Shown here piece by piece: positions 1-8,168 of a stretch of DNA of 64,000 nucleotides. The notes beneath the pieces are model-generated. The model saw only the letters and a list, made by a program, of their open reading frames with translations. It was not told the DNA's origin and did not search any database. The first letter of the stretch is position 1. Each line of letters starts with the position of its first letter. The stretch spans positions 458,652 to 522,651 of the forward strand of contig JAUTCQ010000017.1 in the NCBI GenBank assembly GCA_030673845.1, given 5' to 3'. Made by a program: the position numbers and the translations under genes. Source of the stretch: Verrucomicrobiota bacterium JB022. Its GTDB lineage: Bacteria; Verrucomicrobiota; Verrucomicrobiia; Opitutales; Oceanipulchritudinaceae.

Positions 1-1136
1 GCGTTGCCCGGGCGCAGGCGGTGCCGCATCGTCAACGCGCACATCCCCACCTCAAACGCGCCCGCCATGGAGAGCCCGTGCCCCGTCAGGCCCTTGGTGC
101 TGACGACAGGCGGGCAGGGTGGGCCATCCGCCAGCAGGCGCTCGATGGCCTTAGCCTCGGCGATGTCGCCCGTGGGGGTGGAGGTGGCGTGGGCATGGAT
201 CCAGGAGACGTCGGCCAAGCTCGTCTTCGCGTCGTCGAGGGCCAGTTGCATGGCGCGGGCGAGGTGCAGCCCGTCCGGGGCCGGGGCAGCCAGGCTGTAG
301 CCGTCCGCCGTTTGGCCCCAGCCCAGCAGCTCGGCATAAGGTTTGGCCCCACGGGCTTGGGCCTCGTCTGCCGCTTCGATGATTACAACCGCTGCGCCGC
401 CGGTGCCGACAAAGCCGTCGCGCGACTTGTCCCATGGGCGGGAGGCCGTCGAATCGAGCTTTTGCGAGAGTGCGCGCATGGCGGCAAAGGGTAGGATCGA
501 GTCCGCCGTGCAGTCTTCCGCGCCGACTACCACGACGCGTTTGGAGCGCCCCATGCGGATGGCGTCGATCGCATAACCGATGGCGTGGGTCGACGAGGTG
601 CAGGCAGAGACGAAGCCGAGGTTGGACCCCCGGAACCCGAAGTAGGCCCCGAGGTTGAAATTGAGCGTGCCGGAAACGGAGCTGACGACGCCGAGCGGGT
701 TGCCTCGGCGGCCTTTGGTCTGGTACATCAGGTTCAGGTTCTGATGCATCAGGAAGGGAGAGCCGGCGGAGGCGGCAAAGAGCGCCGTCTGGTCATCCGC
801 CAGGTCTTCCGGCTGCAGGCCGGCATCCGCGAGGGCTTCGTTGAGCGCGCAGACGGCATAGACCCCGTGGGGCGGCAGGCTGCGCAGGAACTCGCGCCGC
901 ACGGCAAAACGCTCCGGCACCTTCCAGAGCGTCCAGGTATCGCTGTAGAGGTCGAACTCCTTGACCGTGCCCACGACCTTGACCGGTGCGGTGTCTTCGG
1001 GCAGGAACTGGAAGCGCTCGACCCCGCTACGTTGCGTGCGCAAGGCCTCCAGCACCGTGGGTGCGTCGTTGCCAATACTACTGATGAACCCGAGCCCCGT
1101 GATGACGGGACGGTGCGGCCACTGAAAGGATGTCAC
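1..1136 (-). CDS. Beta-ketoacyl-ACP synthase (KAS II/FabF-like), partial
   Basis: Ketosynthase that would condense malonyl-ACP with a growing aryl-polyene chain. About 378 codons are visible and the C-terminus runs off the left edge. The thiolase-fold active-site Cys is at about residue 179 in VSACTSSTH, followed by the first catalytic-His motif (HAHATSTPTGD) and a TKGLTGHG segment in place of the usual K-TGH region. The GTG start at 1136 overlaps the stop of the upstream ACP gene by 4 nt (GTGA), so the two are probably translationally coupled. The substrate is inferred from the surrounding aryl-polyene genes; the family call is firm. Confidence 0.9.
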   Translation of the reverse strand, partial: MTSFQWPHRPVITGLGFISSIGNDAPTVLEALRTQRSGVERFQFLPEDTAPVKVVGTVKEFDLYSDTWTLWKVPERFAVRREFLRSLPPHGVYAVCALNEALADAGLQPEDLADDQTALFAASAGSPFLMHQNLNLMYQTKGRRGNPLGVVSSVSGTLNFNLGAYFGFRGSNLGFVSACTSSTHAIGYAIDAIRMGRSKRVVVVGAEDCTADSILPFAAMRALSQKLDSTASRPWDKSRDGFVGTGGAAVVIIEAADEAQARGAKPYAELLGWGQTADGYSLAAPAPDGLHLARAMQLALDDAKTSLADVSWIHAHATSTPTGDIAEAKAIERLLADGPPCPPVVSTKGLTGHGLSMAGAFEVGMCALTMRHRLRPGN

Positions 1137-1492
1137 TGCGAGGAGGCTGCTTTGATTTTCTGCCGGATAAAGCGCCGGAGGTCGGCTACCGTCTCAAGGC
1201 CCACGAGTTCTTCGTTCTGGATGGTGAGGTCGAAAAGGTCTTCCAGCATGAAGACGAGCTCGGCAATGGTGATCGAGTCCACGCCCAGATCTTCGCGCAG
1301 CCGGGTGGAGTCGGGCAGCTCCATCGGGCCTTGGGCGGGCTGCTCTGGCAGCAGAAACACGAGCAGGCGCAGCACCAGCTCGTCGAGGTGGCTGGGGTCG
1401 TGCGAGGCCTGGTAGGCGCGGTAAGCCGCCAACGTCTCGGGGGGATGTCCGCGCAGGCGGTCGGCAGCTTTATCGGCGGGCGAAGAACTCAT
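1133..1492 (-). CDS. Acyl carrier protein, N-terminally extended
   Basis: Acyl carrier protein carrying intermediates as a phosphopantetheine thioester. The attachment Ser is at about residue 73 in the motif DLGVDSIT, in a typical ACP helix context (ITIAELVFMLEDLF). At 119 aa it is longer than the usual 75-90 aa because of an N-terminal extension of about 35 residues rich in charged residues. It overlaps the following ketosynthase start by 4 nt. This is the second ACP of the cluster (the other is at 13.0 kb); two ACPs are common in aryl-polyene loci. Confidence 0.88.
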   Translation of the reverse strand: MSSSPADKAADRLRGHPPETLAAYRAYQASHDPSHLDELVLRLLVFLLPEQPAQGPMELPDSTRLREDLGVDSITIAELVFMLEDLFDLTIQNEELVGLETVADLRRFIRQKIKAASSQ

Positions 1493-1649
1493 GGCGCAAG
1501 TCTGTCTTAGTTGTCCCCTCGTTATTCTGTGTCAACGGTTTTCCGGGAACTCGAGACACCATAGCGGTTCCTGCCGCCGGGGCCAGCCTTCTTTCCACTT
1601 CGGGTTTTCCACTTGCCTAATCCTGCTTACCGCTTAGCTCAGAAAGGCG

Positions 1650-2105
1650 ATGAACCTTCGCGTCACGTCTCTTCCTCTCGTCCTGTTGATCGCTGCGCTT
1701 TCTCTCGCCGGCTGCAGCACGGCATCGTCGTCCGAATCTGCCAGTGCGTCCCCTGCAACGGTCGCCGATAGTTTTAGCGCCGAGCCAACGCTTGTCTCCA
1801 CGGTCTCCATCCCGAGCGGCGTCCAGTCGGATGAGGTCAAGAAGGTGGTGATCGAGTCGCTGGTGAAGCGCGGATGGGCCATTTTGGAGCAGTCCAACAA
1901 CTCGGTGAAGGCCCACCTCAACCACCGGCGCTACGATTCTACGCTCACGATCTCCTGGAATGGCAGCGCGATCGAGATCCTGTCCGATTCTTACCGCGTG
2001 AACAAGTCGGGCGAAAAGCTGGGCCGTCAACAGCCCACCGGCTGGATCGAAAACCTCGAGAAGGACTTTAGCGTCCGCCTCCAGAGCGCCGTGTATCTGG
2101 ATTAA
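1650..2105 (+). CDS. Putative lipoprotein of unknown function
   Basis: A 151-aa exported protein with a clear lipoprotein signal: a hydrophobic N-terminus ending in LAGC (Cys near residue 22), then a Ser/Ala-rich linker and a compact domain of about 90 residues (VKKVVIESLVKRGWAILE...). An SD-like GAAAGG lies just upstream of the ATG. The stop codon overlaps the ATG of the chorismatase gene by one base (TAATG), so the two are probably cotranslated. I do not recognise a named family; the context suggests an envelope role linked to the pigment cluster, which is inference. Confidence 0.75.
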   Translation: MNLRVTSLPLVLLIAALSLAGCSTASSSESASASPATVADSFSAEPTLVSTVSIPSGVQSDEVKKVVIESLVKRGWAILEQSNNSVKAHLNHRRYDSTLTISWNGSAIEILSDSYRVNKSGEKLGRQQPTGWIENLEKDFSVRLQSAVYLD

Positions 2106-3097
2106 TGGCGCCGCCCGCCTCCAATTTCGGATTTTCGGCAGACCCCGGCTCCACGGGGTCTGTCTGCTTTTTCCCGGGCACCACGCCCGAAACCGCCGGG
2201 TTGACCTTCCGTTGGGGGCAGGAGCGCGCTGCCGTCCACGCCCAAGGCCAGAGCCTGATGATCGACCTGCCTTCGACGCACCTCGCAGGGGAGGCGGTCG
2301 AAGCCTGGGGCTTGCCGCCCGAGCGGCAACTGCACCGCGTGGCCGGCTATACCCTGTTGCAAGGCGAGGGCTGGACGCTGGGGGCGGCCACGCTGCCGGT
2401 GACCGCTGCCGATCTGGAGGCGCGCACGCAGCAAGCCTACGCGGCCATCTTTGGCCTGCTGCAAGGGCAGAGCCTTTATCGTTGCTGGAACTGGGTGCCG
2501 CGCATCAACGAAGTCCCTGCCGGGAGTATCGAGTGCTACCGGCTCTTTTCCCGGGGGCGCTCGGAGGCGTTTCTGGCGGCCTTTGCGGAAGAAGCCGAAG
2601 CGCGCATGCCCGCCGCGTCCGCCGTCGGCGTGCCGGGCGATCAACTGGTCGTCGTCTTCCTCGCGGGGCAATGGCCTTGCCGCTACTGGGAGAACCCGGA
2701 GCAGACGCCCGCCTTCCACTACCCCGAGCAATACGGCCCCCGCGCGCCCAGTTTTTCTCGCGCCACTTCGGTCCAAACGCCCTTTGGTCGCCGCCTCTTT
2801 ATCTCCGGCACGGCCAGCATCCGGGGCAGCGAATCCCTTTTCCTCGACGATCTCGAGCGTCAGGCCTGGATCACGGCGCAAAATCTGGAGCTGGTCGCCC
2901 ATACGGCCGGCTTTGGGCGCGAAATCGTCGACCCCGACGGCCTGCGTGCGTTCCGCTGCTATCTGCGCTCGCCCGAAGGCACCGCCGCCTGGGGCCGCCG
3001 CTGGCCGCAAATCTGGCCCGTGCGCAGCGTCACTCAGGCCGAAGTCTGCCGCGCCGAACTCCTGATCGAGATCGAAGGCGTGCTGGCGGGGGTTTAG
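2105..3097 (+). CDS. Chorismatase (XanB2/Hyg5/FkbO family), probable hydroxybenzoate synthase
   Basis: Predicted to split chorismate into pyruvate plus a hydroxybenzoate (3- and/or 4-hydroxybenzoate for XanB2-type members), which would be the aryl starter of the polyene. Family-like signatures are RCWNWVPRINE with a downstream IECYRLFSRGRSEAF (about residues 116-146), the ASAVG segment (about 171), SGTASIRG (about 224) and a C-terminal CRAELLIEIEGV. The 330-aa length fits the family. It is coupled to the upstream lipoprotein gene by a 1-nt overlap and lies between the two halves of the aryl-polyene cluster, on the opposite strand. Product specificity cannot be read from sequence alone. The call is made from recalled motifs, not a search. 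Confidence 0.72.
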   Translation: MAPPASNFGFSADPGSTGSVCFFPGTTPETAGLTFRWGQERAAVHAQGQSLMIDLPSTHLAGEAVEAWGLPPERQLHRVAGYTLLQGEGWTLGAATLPVTAADLEARTQQAYAAIFGLLQGQSLYRCWNWVPRINEVPAGSIECYRLFSRGRSEAFLAAFAEEAEARMPAASAVGVPGDQLVVVFLAGQWPCRYWENPEQTPAFHYPEQYGPRAPSFSRATSVQTPFGRRLFISGTASIRGSESLFLDDLERQAWITAQNLELVAHTAGFGREIVDPDGLRAFRCYLRSPEGTAAWGRRWPQIWPVRSVTQAEVCRAELLIEIEGVLAGV

Positions 3098-3155
3098 GTG
3101 GTGGGGAATGGCGGCTACATTTCAATAATTTGACGATCGCCGGCAAAGAGGTGGC

Positions 3156-3662
3156 CTATTGGGCACTGGGCTGATCCGGGGAATGTGGAAGGGTTGGGCC
3201 GACGCTGAAGATAAATTCCTCCTGCACATTGTCTGCGGATACGAGGAGCGTCCATGTAACCTGGGTCGAGGGTCTGGCTACCTCTACGGTGTTATTGTCC
3301 ACCCCTGTCAGGAGAATATGGTCATGGTGGTCGCGCAGTTGAAAAGTCAGGCTCATCGGCCCCTCGATCAGGGGGCCGTGCTCCGTATGAGGTGCGGGAA
3401 ACGTCGTGATCTGTTCGCCCTGCTTCACTGTAATCGATACTTTTACTTTGTGAGGGTCGCTGACAGGCTGAAACGTAACGTCGAAATTCGTATACCACAT
3501 CAGTTTTCCTGAGACTGAGTGTCCTTGCAGGTCTTCGGTGGTGGTGGATCGTGTTCCCATGATCGCATAAGCGGACAGATTAAGTGTCGCCATGAAGAGG
3601 ATGGCGTAGCTTAGGGAGTCACGCAGGATGCAGACCAAAGGCTGGCGGGGTCGGCCGAACAT
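3156..3662 (-). CDS. Hypothetical protein with N-terminal hydrophobic segment
   Basis: A 168-aa reading frame with a hydrophobic stretch at about residues 12-35 (signal anchor or signal peptide), followed by a soluble, probably beta-rich region. No family is recognised. Base composition is visibly less GC-rich than in the neighbouring pigment genes, and an internal ATG at residue 24 or 35 could be the true start. It belongs to the AT-richer islet at 3.1-4.5 kb. Whether it is expressed is uncertain. Confidence 0.45.
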   Translation of the reverse strand: MFGRPRQPLVCILRDSLSYAILFMATLNLSAYAIMGTRSTTTEDLQGHSVSGKLMWYTNFDVTFQPVSDPHKVKVSITVKQGEQITTFPAPHTEHGPLIEGPMSLTFQLRDHHDHILLTGVDNNTVEVARPSTQVTWTLLVSADNVQEEFIFSVGPTLPHSPDQPSAQ

Positions 3663-3691
3663 GGCAGGCTAAGGATGGATCGTTAATGCGT

Positions 3692-4012
3692 TCAGCGGAA
3701 GAAATCGGCAGGCGGTACGGGCGGAAGGTCGCCTACATACACGTGCAATTGCTCTCGCGTATATTCCGCTGAACAAGCGCGCCAGCACGGCGTGAAAGCC
3801 AGTTGTTGAAGGGTAGGGGGACTCAGGGAGAGCTGCCAACCTGAGCCTGCATAGATGATTTCGGTGTCTCTCGAAAGCACCTCCAGATGGGCCCATGTCG
3901 CTACAAACTGCACCCCTGTGCCGTCGTAGAACCAGACAAGGCCAAAGCGCTCCAGTTGATGTGTCAGCGCCAACAAGAGCGTCATCGCGGACCTTTTCCC
4001 TTCAGGGGCCAT
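3692..4012 (-). CDS. Hypothetical small protein
   Basis: A 106-aa frame ending in PPVPPADFFR, with two Trp-containing stretches (LVWFYDG, GSGWQLSL). An alternative ATG at 3985 would shorten it by 9 residues. No domain is recognised. It lies 29 nt upstream of the previous hypothetical gene on the same strand, so both could be one transcript. The lower GC content and lack of recognisable relatives suggest acquired DNA. Confidence 0.4.
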   Translation of the reverse strand: MAPEGKRSAMTLLLALTHQLERFGLVWFYDGTGVQFVATWAHLEVLSRDTEIIYAGSGWQLSLSPPTLQQLAFTPCWRACSAEYTREQLHVYVGDLPPVPPADFFR

Positions 4013-4080
4013 TTTTGCTGGTGAAGCGTTCGCCTGGTGGCGCGTTTGCTCATTTGAATTACGTGTTTCATGTTATGTAA

Positions 4081-4096
4081 TTGGCTTGTTAGCCAA
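4081..4096. repeat. Perfect 6-bp-arm palindrome
   Basis: TTGGCT-TGTT-AGCCAA, a perfect inverted repeat with a 4-nt loop, in the AT-rich stretch between the divergent hypothetical gene (start 4012) and the small regulator-like gene (start 4232). It could be an operator or a short hairpin. Confidence 0.5.
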
Positions 4097-4111
4097 ATCA
4101 TCACCTTGTGT

Positions 4112-4126
4112 TTATATCGGTTATAA
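4112..4126. promoter_or_regulatory. Candidate operator, copy 1 (TTATATCGGTTATAA)
   Basis: A 15-bp near-palindrome of the form TTATAnC-n-GnTATAA, 106 nt upstream of the ATG at 4232. It matches the perfect copy 43 bp further on at 13 of 15 positions, so the two lie about four helical turns apart on the same face. It is a plausible autoregulatory site for the small DNA-binding-like protein downstream. Confidence 0.45.
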
Positions 4127-4154
4127 ACTGCGTGTAATTATGTCAAGTTTACAT

Positions 4155-4169
4155 TTATAACAGTTATAA
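4155..4169. promoter_or_regulatory. Candidate operator, copy 2 (TTATAACAGTTATAA)
   Basis: A perfect 15-bp palindrome (7-bp arms around one central base), 63 nt upstream of the ATG at 4232, in a strongly AT-rich leader. It pairs with the related copy at 4112. A direct repeat TTAACCG-TTG-TTAACCG follows at about 4188-4204. Confidence 0.5.
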
Positions 4170-4231
4170 ATATATGATAATCTGGTTTTTAACCGTTGTT
4201 AACCGCCCGGTATTTTTTGAGCGTGCGAGAG

Positions 4232-4462
4232 ATGCCACGCAAAAACCTGCCCAAGGCAGTGTCTATGGACCCTGAGCTAGCCGCAGCGGCCTACAAAAGA
4301 GCCGCTGACCTGGATATGTCTTTTTCGGCCTATATGTGTGCATTGGTCCGCGAAGACCTGCTCAAGGGAGGCGATCTGACCATCACTACGAAGGCTGCTT
4401 CATCAAGCAAGCCCCAGCGAGCTGGCGAAATGCGATCGTCGCCGCCGAAAAAAAGTCGATAG
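4232..4462 (+). CDS. Small ribbon-helix-helix-like protein (putative)
   Basis: A 76-aa basic protein beginning MPRKNLPKAVSMDPELAAAAY. The N-terminal basic strand followed by two predicted helices (DPELAAAAYKRAADLDMS / FSAYMCALVREDLL) has the layout of a ribbon-helix-helix DNA-binding domain, with a Lys/Ser-rich tail. I prefer the ATG at 4232 over the in-frame TTG at 4196, because GAGAG precedes it and the upstream 12 codons run into the AT-rich leader. The duplicated palindromes upstream suggest autoregulation. The family assignment is by shape only. Confidence 0.5.
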   Translation: MPRKNLPKAVSMDPELAAAAYKRAADLDMSFSAYMCALVREDLLKGGDLTITTKAASSSKPQRAGEMRSSPPKKSR

Positions 4463-4528
4463 GGTAGTGCTGATCTGTTGGCAGTAGCCCCTCATCATAG
4501 CGCGAAGGAGCAGGCCTTTACAGCACCT

Positions 4529-5896
4529 CTACGCCTCCAGCAGCTCCTCCAGTGCCTGCCGGTCGACCTTGCCTCGCGCGTTGACGGGGAACTGGGCGAG
4601 CTGGTGGAGCCGGCGGGGGCGTTGCCAACGGGGCAAGTGAGCTTCCAACCAGGGGCGCAAGTCTTCCGGGCTTGCGCCTCCTTCGTAGACGAGGATCAAC
4701 TCCAGCTCGGCGCGGCGCCCTTCGCGCACGAGGCAGACGGCTTCCGTCACCCCCGGGTGGTCGCGCACGATGCGGGCCACGGCAACGGTGCTCACGCGAC
4801 GTCCACCGATCTTGACCCAGTCGGCCTCACGGCCCAGCAGCCGCAAATGGCCCTCGTCATCCCATTGGCCGAGGTCGGGCAAGGTATAGGCGCGGGTGGT
4901 GTCGTCGACCTGCCGGGAGCCGGTGAAGCAGCCCACGGCGGGGCTGGTTACGCGCACGCGCCCTTGCCGGTTGAGCCCGACTTTTACGCCCGGCAGCGGC
5001 TGACCCAGGTGCGTGCCGGTGCGGGTACCTTCGCCCTCCGCATCGTAGGTGATGCCGCCCGTCTCGCTGGAGCCGTAAAAGGTGTGGGGCCAGAGCCCGC
5101 TGACGGCGTGAAAGGCGTCGGCATCGGCAGGGGCAAGGGGCGCACCGGCAGTGATGATCAGGCGCAGGCTGGCAAAATCGGCTCGTTCGCCCTCCGTCTG
5201 GCCCAGCGCGCGCAACATGGTGGGCACGGCCGGGAACACCGTGGGCTCGAAGCGGCGGAAGTCTTCGCGCATTGCCTGCGGGAAGATCTGGCTGGCGAGC
5301 ACCAACGTCGCCCCATCGACGAGCAGGGGCAGCACGAGATTACCCAGCGCGTAGGAGTGGCCCAGCGGCAAGGCCGCGTAGTGGCGGTCCTGCGGTGTGA
5401 GGCCCATCGCAGCCTTGATGTGGCGGTAATCAGCCACCATTTGGGCGGAGGAAAAGGCGAGCGGCTTGGGCTGGCCGGTGCTGCCGCTGGTCAGCTTCAT
5501 CAGCGCGTAAGGCTGGCGCAGGCGGGGGCTATCGTCCCGTGCCTCTACGCCCTCCTTGGTGATGACGGCGGCCACCTTCAAGTCGTCGGCCAGTTGGGTG
5601 ATGCGTGCGGGAGGCGTTTCGGCATCCACCAGCACGGCACAGGCGCCCAGGGCCTGCAGGGCGAGGAAAGCGCTCAGCCAGTCGACGCTGCTGGGCAAGG
5701 CCAGCAAAACCCGGCGGTAGAGCAGGGTGCGGCTGGGCGGCAGCTGGCGGAGCCATTTCGAGCTAAGGCTCTCCAGCTCGCGCATCGTCACGGTCCGGCC
5801 GGTGGCGGCTTCGATCACCGCCACCTTGTCTGCCTCGTGGGCCAGGCGGATATTCCAGGCGTCGTGGAGCGTAGTGGGCGCGTCAATGTCCTTCAT
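4529..5896 (-). CDS. AMP-dependent acyl/aryl ligase of the aryl-polyene cluster
   Basis: ANL-superfamily adenylating enzyme, predicted to activate hydroxybenzoate and load it on an ACP. The phosphate-binding motif LTSGSTGQPKP lies at about residues 135-145, followed by YGSSETGG, the hinge region GHLRLLGREADWVKIGGRR, and the C-terminal catalytic Lys in NARGKVDRQ. The start is taken as the ATG at 5896 (455 aa), which overlaps the MMPL gene end by 14 nt; a longer reading would only add sequence antisense-like to that gene. It sits directly after the exporter gene in the operon, as in known aryl-polyene loci. Confidence 0.88.
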   Translation of the reverse strand: MKDIDAPTTLHDAWNIRLAHEADKVAVIEAATGRTVTMRELESLSSKWLRQLPPSRTLLYRRVLLALPSSVDWLSAFLALQALGACAVLVDAETPPARITQLADDLKVAAVITKEGVEARDDSPRLRQPYALMKLTSGSTGQPKPLAFSSAQMVADYRHIKAAMGLTPQDRHYAALPLGHSYALGNLVLPLLVDGATLVLASQIFPQAMREDFRRFEPTVFPAVPTMLRALGQTEGERADFASLRLIITAGAPLAPADADAFHAVSGLWPHTFYGSSETGGITYDAEGEGTRTGTHLGQPLPGVKVGLNRQGRVRVTSPAVGCFTGSRQVDDTTRAYTLPDLGQWDDEGHLRLLGREADWVKIGGRRVSTVAVARIVRDHPGVTEAVCLVREGRRAELELILVYEGGASPEDLRPWLEAHLPRWQRPRRLHQLAQFPVNARGKVDRQALEELLEA

Positions 5897-8168
5897 CGGT
5901 CGTCGGCAGCGTTTGAGGCTGAGGATGCAATAGAAGCACAACCAGCAGGCCGGCAAAAACCAAAAATGCAACCACGCTGCCCAAAGCCTGTGCCGCTGGG
6001 ATACGGCTGAAGCTGAGCACCGCAAACGAATACCCCGTCGTCGCCGCGGACATCAGGATCGAGGGCGGCAGCGGCTGTTGACGCCGTTGAGCCGCAATGC
6101 TGAAGAGCCCGTAGTCGAGCAGGATGCCCACCCCGAGGAACACCGCGAGCAGGTGGAAGAGGTTGAGCGAGCCGCCTCCCCAGGCCAGCATGCCCAGGCC
6201 GAGCCCGATCGCCAGCGACAGCCGCAGGAGCAGATGGCCCGTGCGCCGGGGCCCCTGCAAGGCCAGCAGCACCACTGCGATCATGCCTAGCATGATGTAG
6301 CCGTAGCGGCCCAGGTGCGTGGTGTAGTGCGCCAGCAGCCCGTTGAGGTGCTCGATCTGGCTCACCGGCAGCAGTTCGGTGCCCTCTGGAGCATTTTCGG
6401 GCCAGGTGCCGTTGAGCGTCAGCCACACGCGGCCATCGCGGCTCTGGAAATGCGTCAAAAGTGAAAGCGGGCCCTGCATCTGCTCTTCCAGCGCGATCAG
6501 GCGGCGGTTGTAAGCCTCCAGGGGCAGCTCATCCAGCCGGTATGCTTCCCAAGCCGAGAAAAACGGCTCGAAGGCCTCCACCTCGTAGCCCGCCTCTTCC
6601 AGCTCTTGCCGCAGCGTCTCGGCAAAAGTCGCGCCCCAGCCGCCGGCGGCCAAGGCTTGCGCCTCGCGTGCGTCCTGTGCGGTGGGCAGGCTGAGGAACC
6701 AGTGGTCGGTCGTGGCGGGCTCGGCGCCTTCGGCGGCCATCGCGTGTACGGCCTCGATCAGCGCATTCGGGGAGCTGCCGATCAGGAGTTGCTGCGAGCC
6801 CATGCCCGGCCCGGCGGCTTCGAGGATCTCGGTTTGTTCCGCCTCCAGTTGGGGCAGCGGATACTGGAGGTCTCGCAAGTCGTGGGCCCAATGCAGGTTG
6901 CGCATCGCAGGGACCAGCAGCAGCACGAGCAGCACCAGCACGGCCCAGCGCCAGGCCCCGCCCATAATATGCAGGGTAGGCAGGCGAGTCTGCCGGATCG
7001 GGCGCGCCACCAGGCGATACAGCGCCACCAGGGCCACCGCCGAGATGAGCCCCCCGAGCATGAACCAACCAAGCTGGCGCAGCATCGGCAGCTCCGACCA
7101 GAGGAGCAGGGCGAACGCAGCCAAAGTGCTGGCCGCGCCCATCAGCAGTGGACGCCAAAGCAGCTCACGCTCTTGCTCGGGCCCATAATGGTAGAGCCGC
7201 ACATGCAGGGTGTAGTCGATCGCCAACCCCGCCAGGATCGAGCCGGTGACGAGCGTCAGCGCGTGGACCTGGCCCATCAGGAGGATGGTGAAGGCGAGGG
7301 CGCTGGCCAGCGTGAGGCCGAGCAGCAGGCTCACCTCCAGCACCAGTTGCAGCCGGCGGGTAAAAACCCAGGCGATCAGCACTACGCCTCCGAGGCTCGC
7401 GAGGTTGAGCCAGTTGATCTCGCGGCGGATGCGGCGCTCGTTCTCGGCGGAAAACTTGGGGAAGCCCGTGTCGAGGACTCGCCAGTCGGCGGCGACTCCG
7501 GGCAACGTGGCGGCGGCCTCCTCCAGCGCGGCCTGTCGGGCCTGTTCGGCGGCGACGCCCAAGGGGTTGTCGCCCGCGTTTTCGAGCCAGATCAGCGTGG
7601 TGCCTTGGCGAGGGGCGGGCATGGCCGTCTGTAGACCCTCCTGCCACTGATACATCAGCAGCAGCGGGTCTTGGGGCACGATGCGCTCCAGCGCAAAGGA
7701 ATCGGGGGAGGCCAGCATCGCGTCCAGCTCGCGCACGGCAGCCTCGGCGGCAGAGCGCGGGTCGTCGCCATGATCGGCCTGCCATTGCGGCCACAAAAAG
7801 GGCAGGCGCTGGGCAAACATCTCCGCCGCAAAGGGCCGCACGAAATTTCCGTCGCTCAAGAGGTAGGCCGCATCGAAAAGCTCCGAAGCGCGGAGCCGGT
7901 CCACGAAAGCCTGCGCCACCTCGGTGCGCACCGGGGCCTGGTCGATACGCTCCAGCAAGACGAGGGTCGTGCGCGCCTGCTGGTCGGTCGCCCAGTCGCG
8001 GGCCACGTTCAGCGCCGGGTCTGGCCCCCCCTCATCGCCGGGCAAGAGGTCGAGCAGGCGGGTCGAAATGGTTTCCTGCCAGTCGCGCGTGCCGAGAAAC
8101 ACCCCCACCAGCGCGCACCAGGCAAGGAGGGCGAACAGGGCGGGGAGACGGGCGGGCGGCTTACTCAC
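5883..8168 (-). CDS. MMPL/RND-family exporter
   Basis: A 761-aa inner-membrane transporter. It has an N-terminal TM, a large periplasmic domain, a five-to-six-TM block at about residues 245-395 (GVVLIAWVFTRR... LAIDYTLHVRLYHYG), a second periplasmic domain, and a final TM block near residues 600-755 with LDYGLFSIAAQRR. The internal duplication and the D-Y-L/G motifs in the TM4-like helices are typical of the MMPL family. In aryl-polyene clusters this protein is thought to move the lipid-linked pigment outward together with a LolA-like carrier, whose gene overlaps its start by 8 nt. Confidence 0.88.
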   Translation of the reverse strand: MSKPPARLPALFALLAWCALVGVFLGTRDWQETISTRLLDLLPGDEGGPDPALNVARDWATDQQARTTLVLLERIDQAPVRTEVAQAFVDRLRASELFDAAYLLSDGNFVRPFAAEMFAQRLPFLWPQWQADHGDDPRSAAEAAVRELDAMLASPDSFALERIVPQDPLLLMYQWQEGLQTAMPAPRQGTTLIWLENAGDNPLGVAAEQARQAALEEAAATLPGVAADWRVLDTGFPKFSAENERRIRREINWLNLASLGGVVLIAWVFTRRLQLVLEVSLLLGLTLASALAFTILLMGQVHALTLVTGSILAGLAIDYTLHVRLYHYGPEQERELLWRPLLMGAASTLAAFALLLWSELPMLRQLGWFMLGGLISAVALVALYRLVARPIRQTRLPTLHIMGGAWRWAVLVLLVLLLVPAMRNLHWAHDLRDLQYPLPQLEAEQTEILEAAGPGMGSQQLLIGSSPNALIEAVHAMAAEGAEPATTDHWFLSLPTAQDAREAQALAAGGWGATFAETLRQELEEAGYEVEAFEPFFSAWEAYRLDELPLEAYNRRLIALEEQMQGPLSLLTHFQSRDGRVWLTLNGTWPENAPEGTELLPVSQIEHLNGLLAHYTTHLGRYGYIMLGMIAVVLLALQGPRRTGHLLLRLSLAIGLGLGMLAWGGGSLNLFHLLAVFLGVGILLDYGLFSIAAQRRQQPLPPSILMSAATTGYSFAVLSFSRIPAAQALGSVVAFLVFAGLLVVLLLHPQPQTLPTTDEGH

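Noticed and set aside
4478..6010. 510-aa open frame on the plus strand
   Set aside because: Antisense to the AMP ligase; composition is rich in Gly/Ala/Gln/His without any domain.
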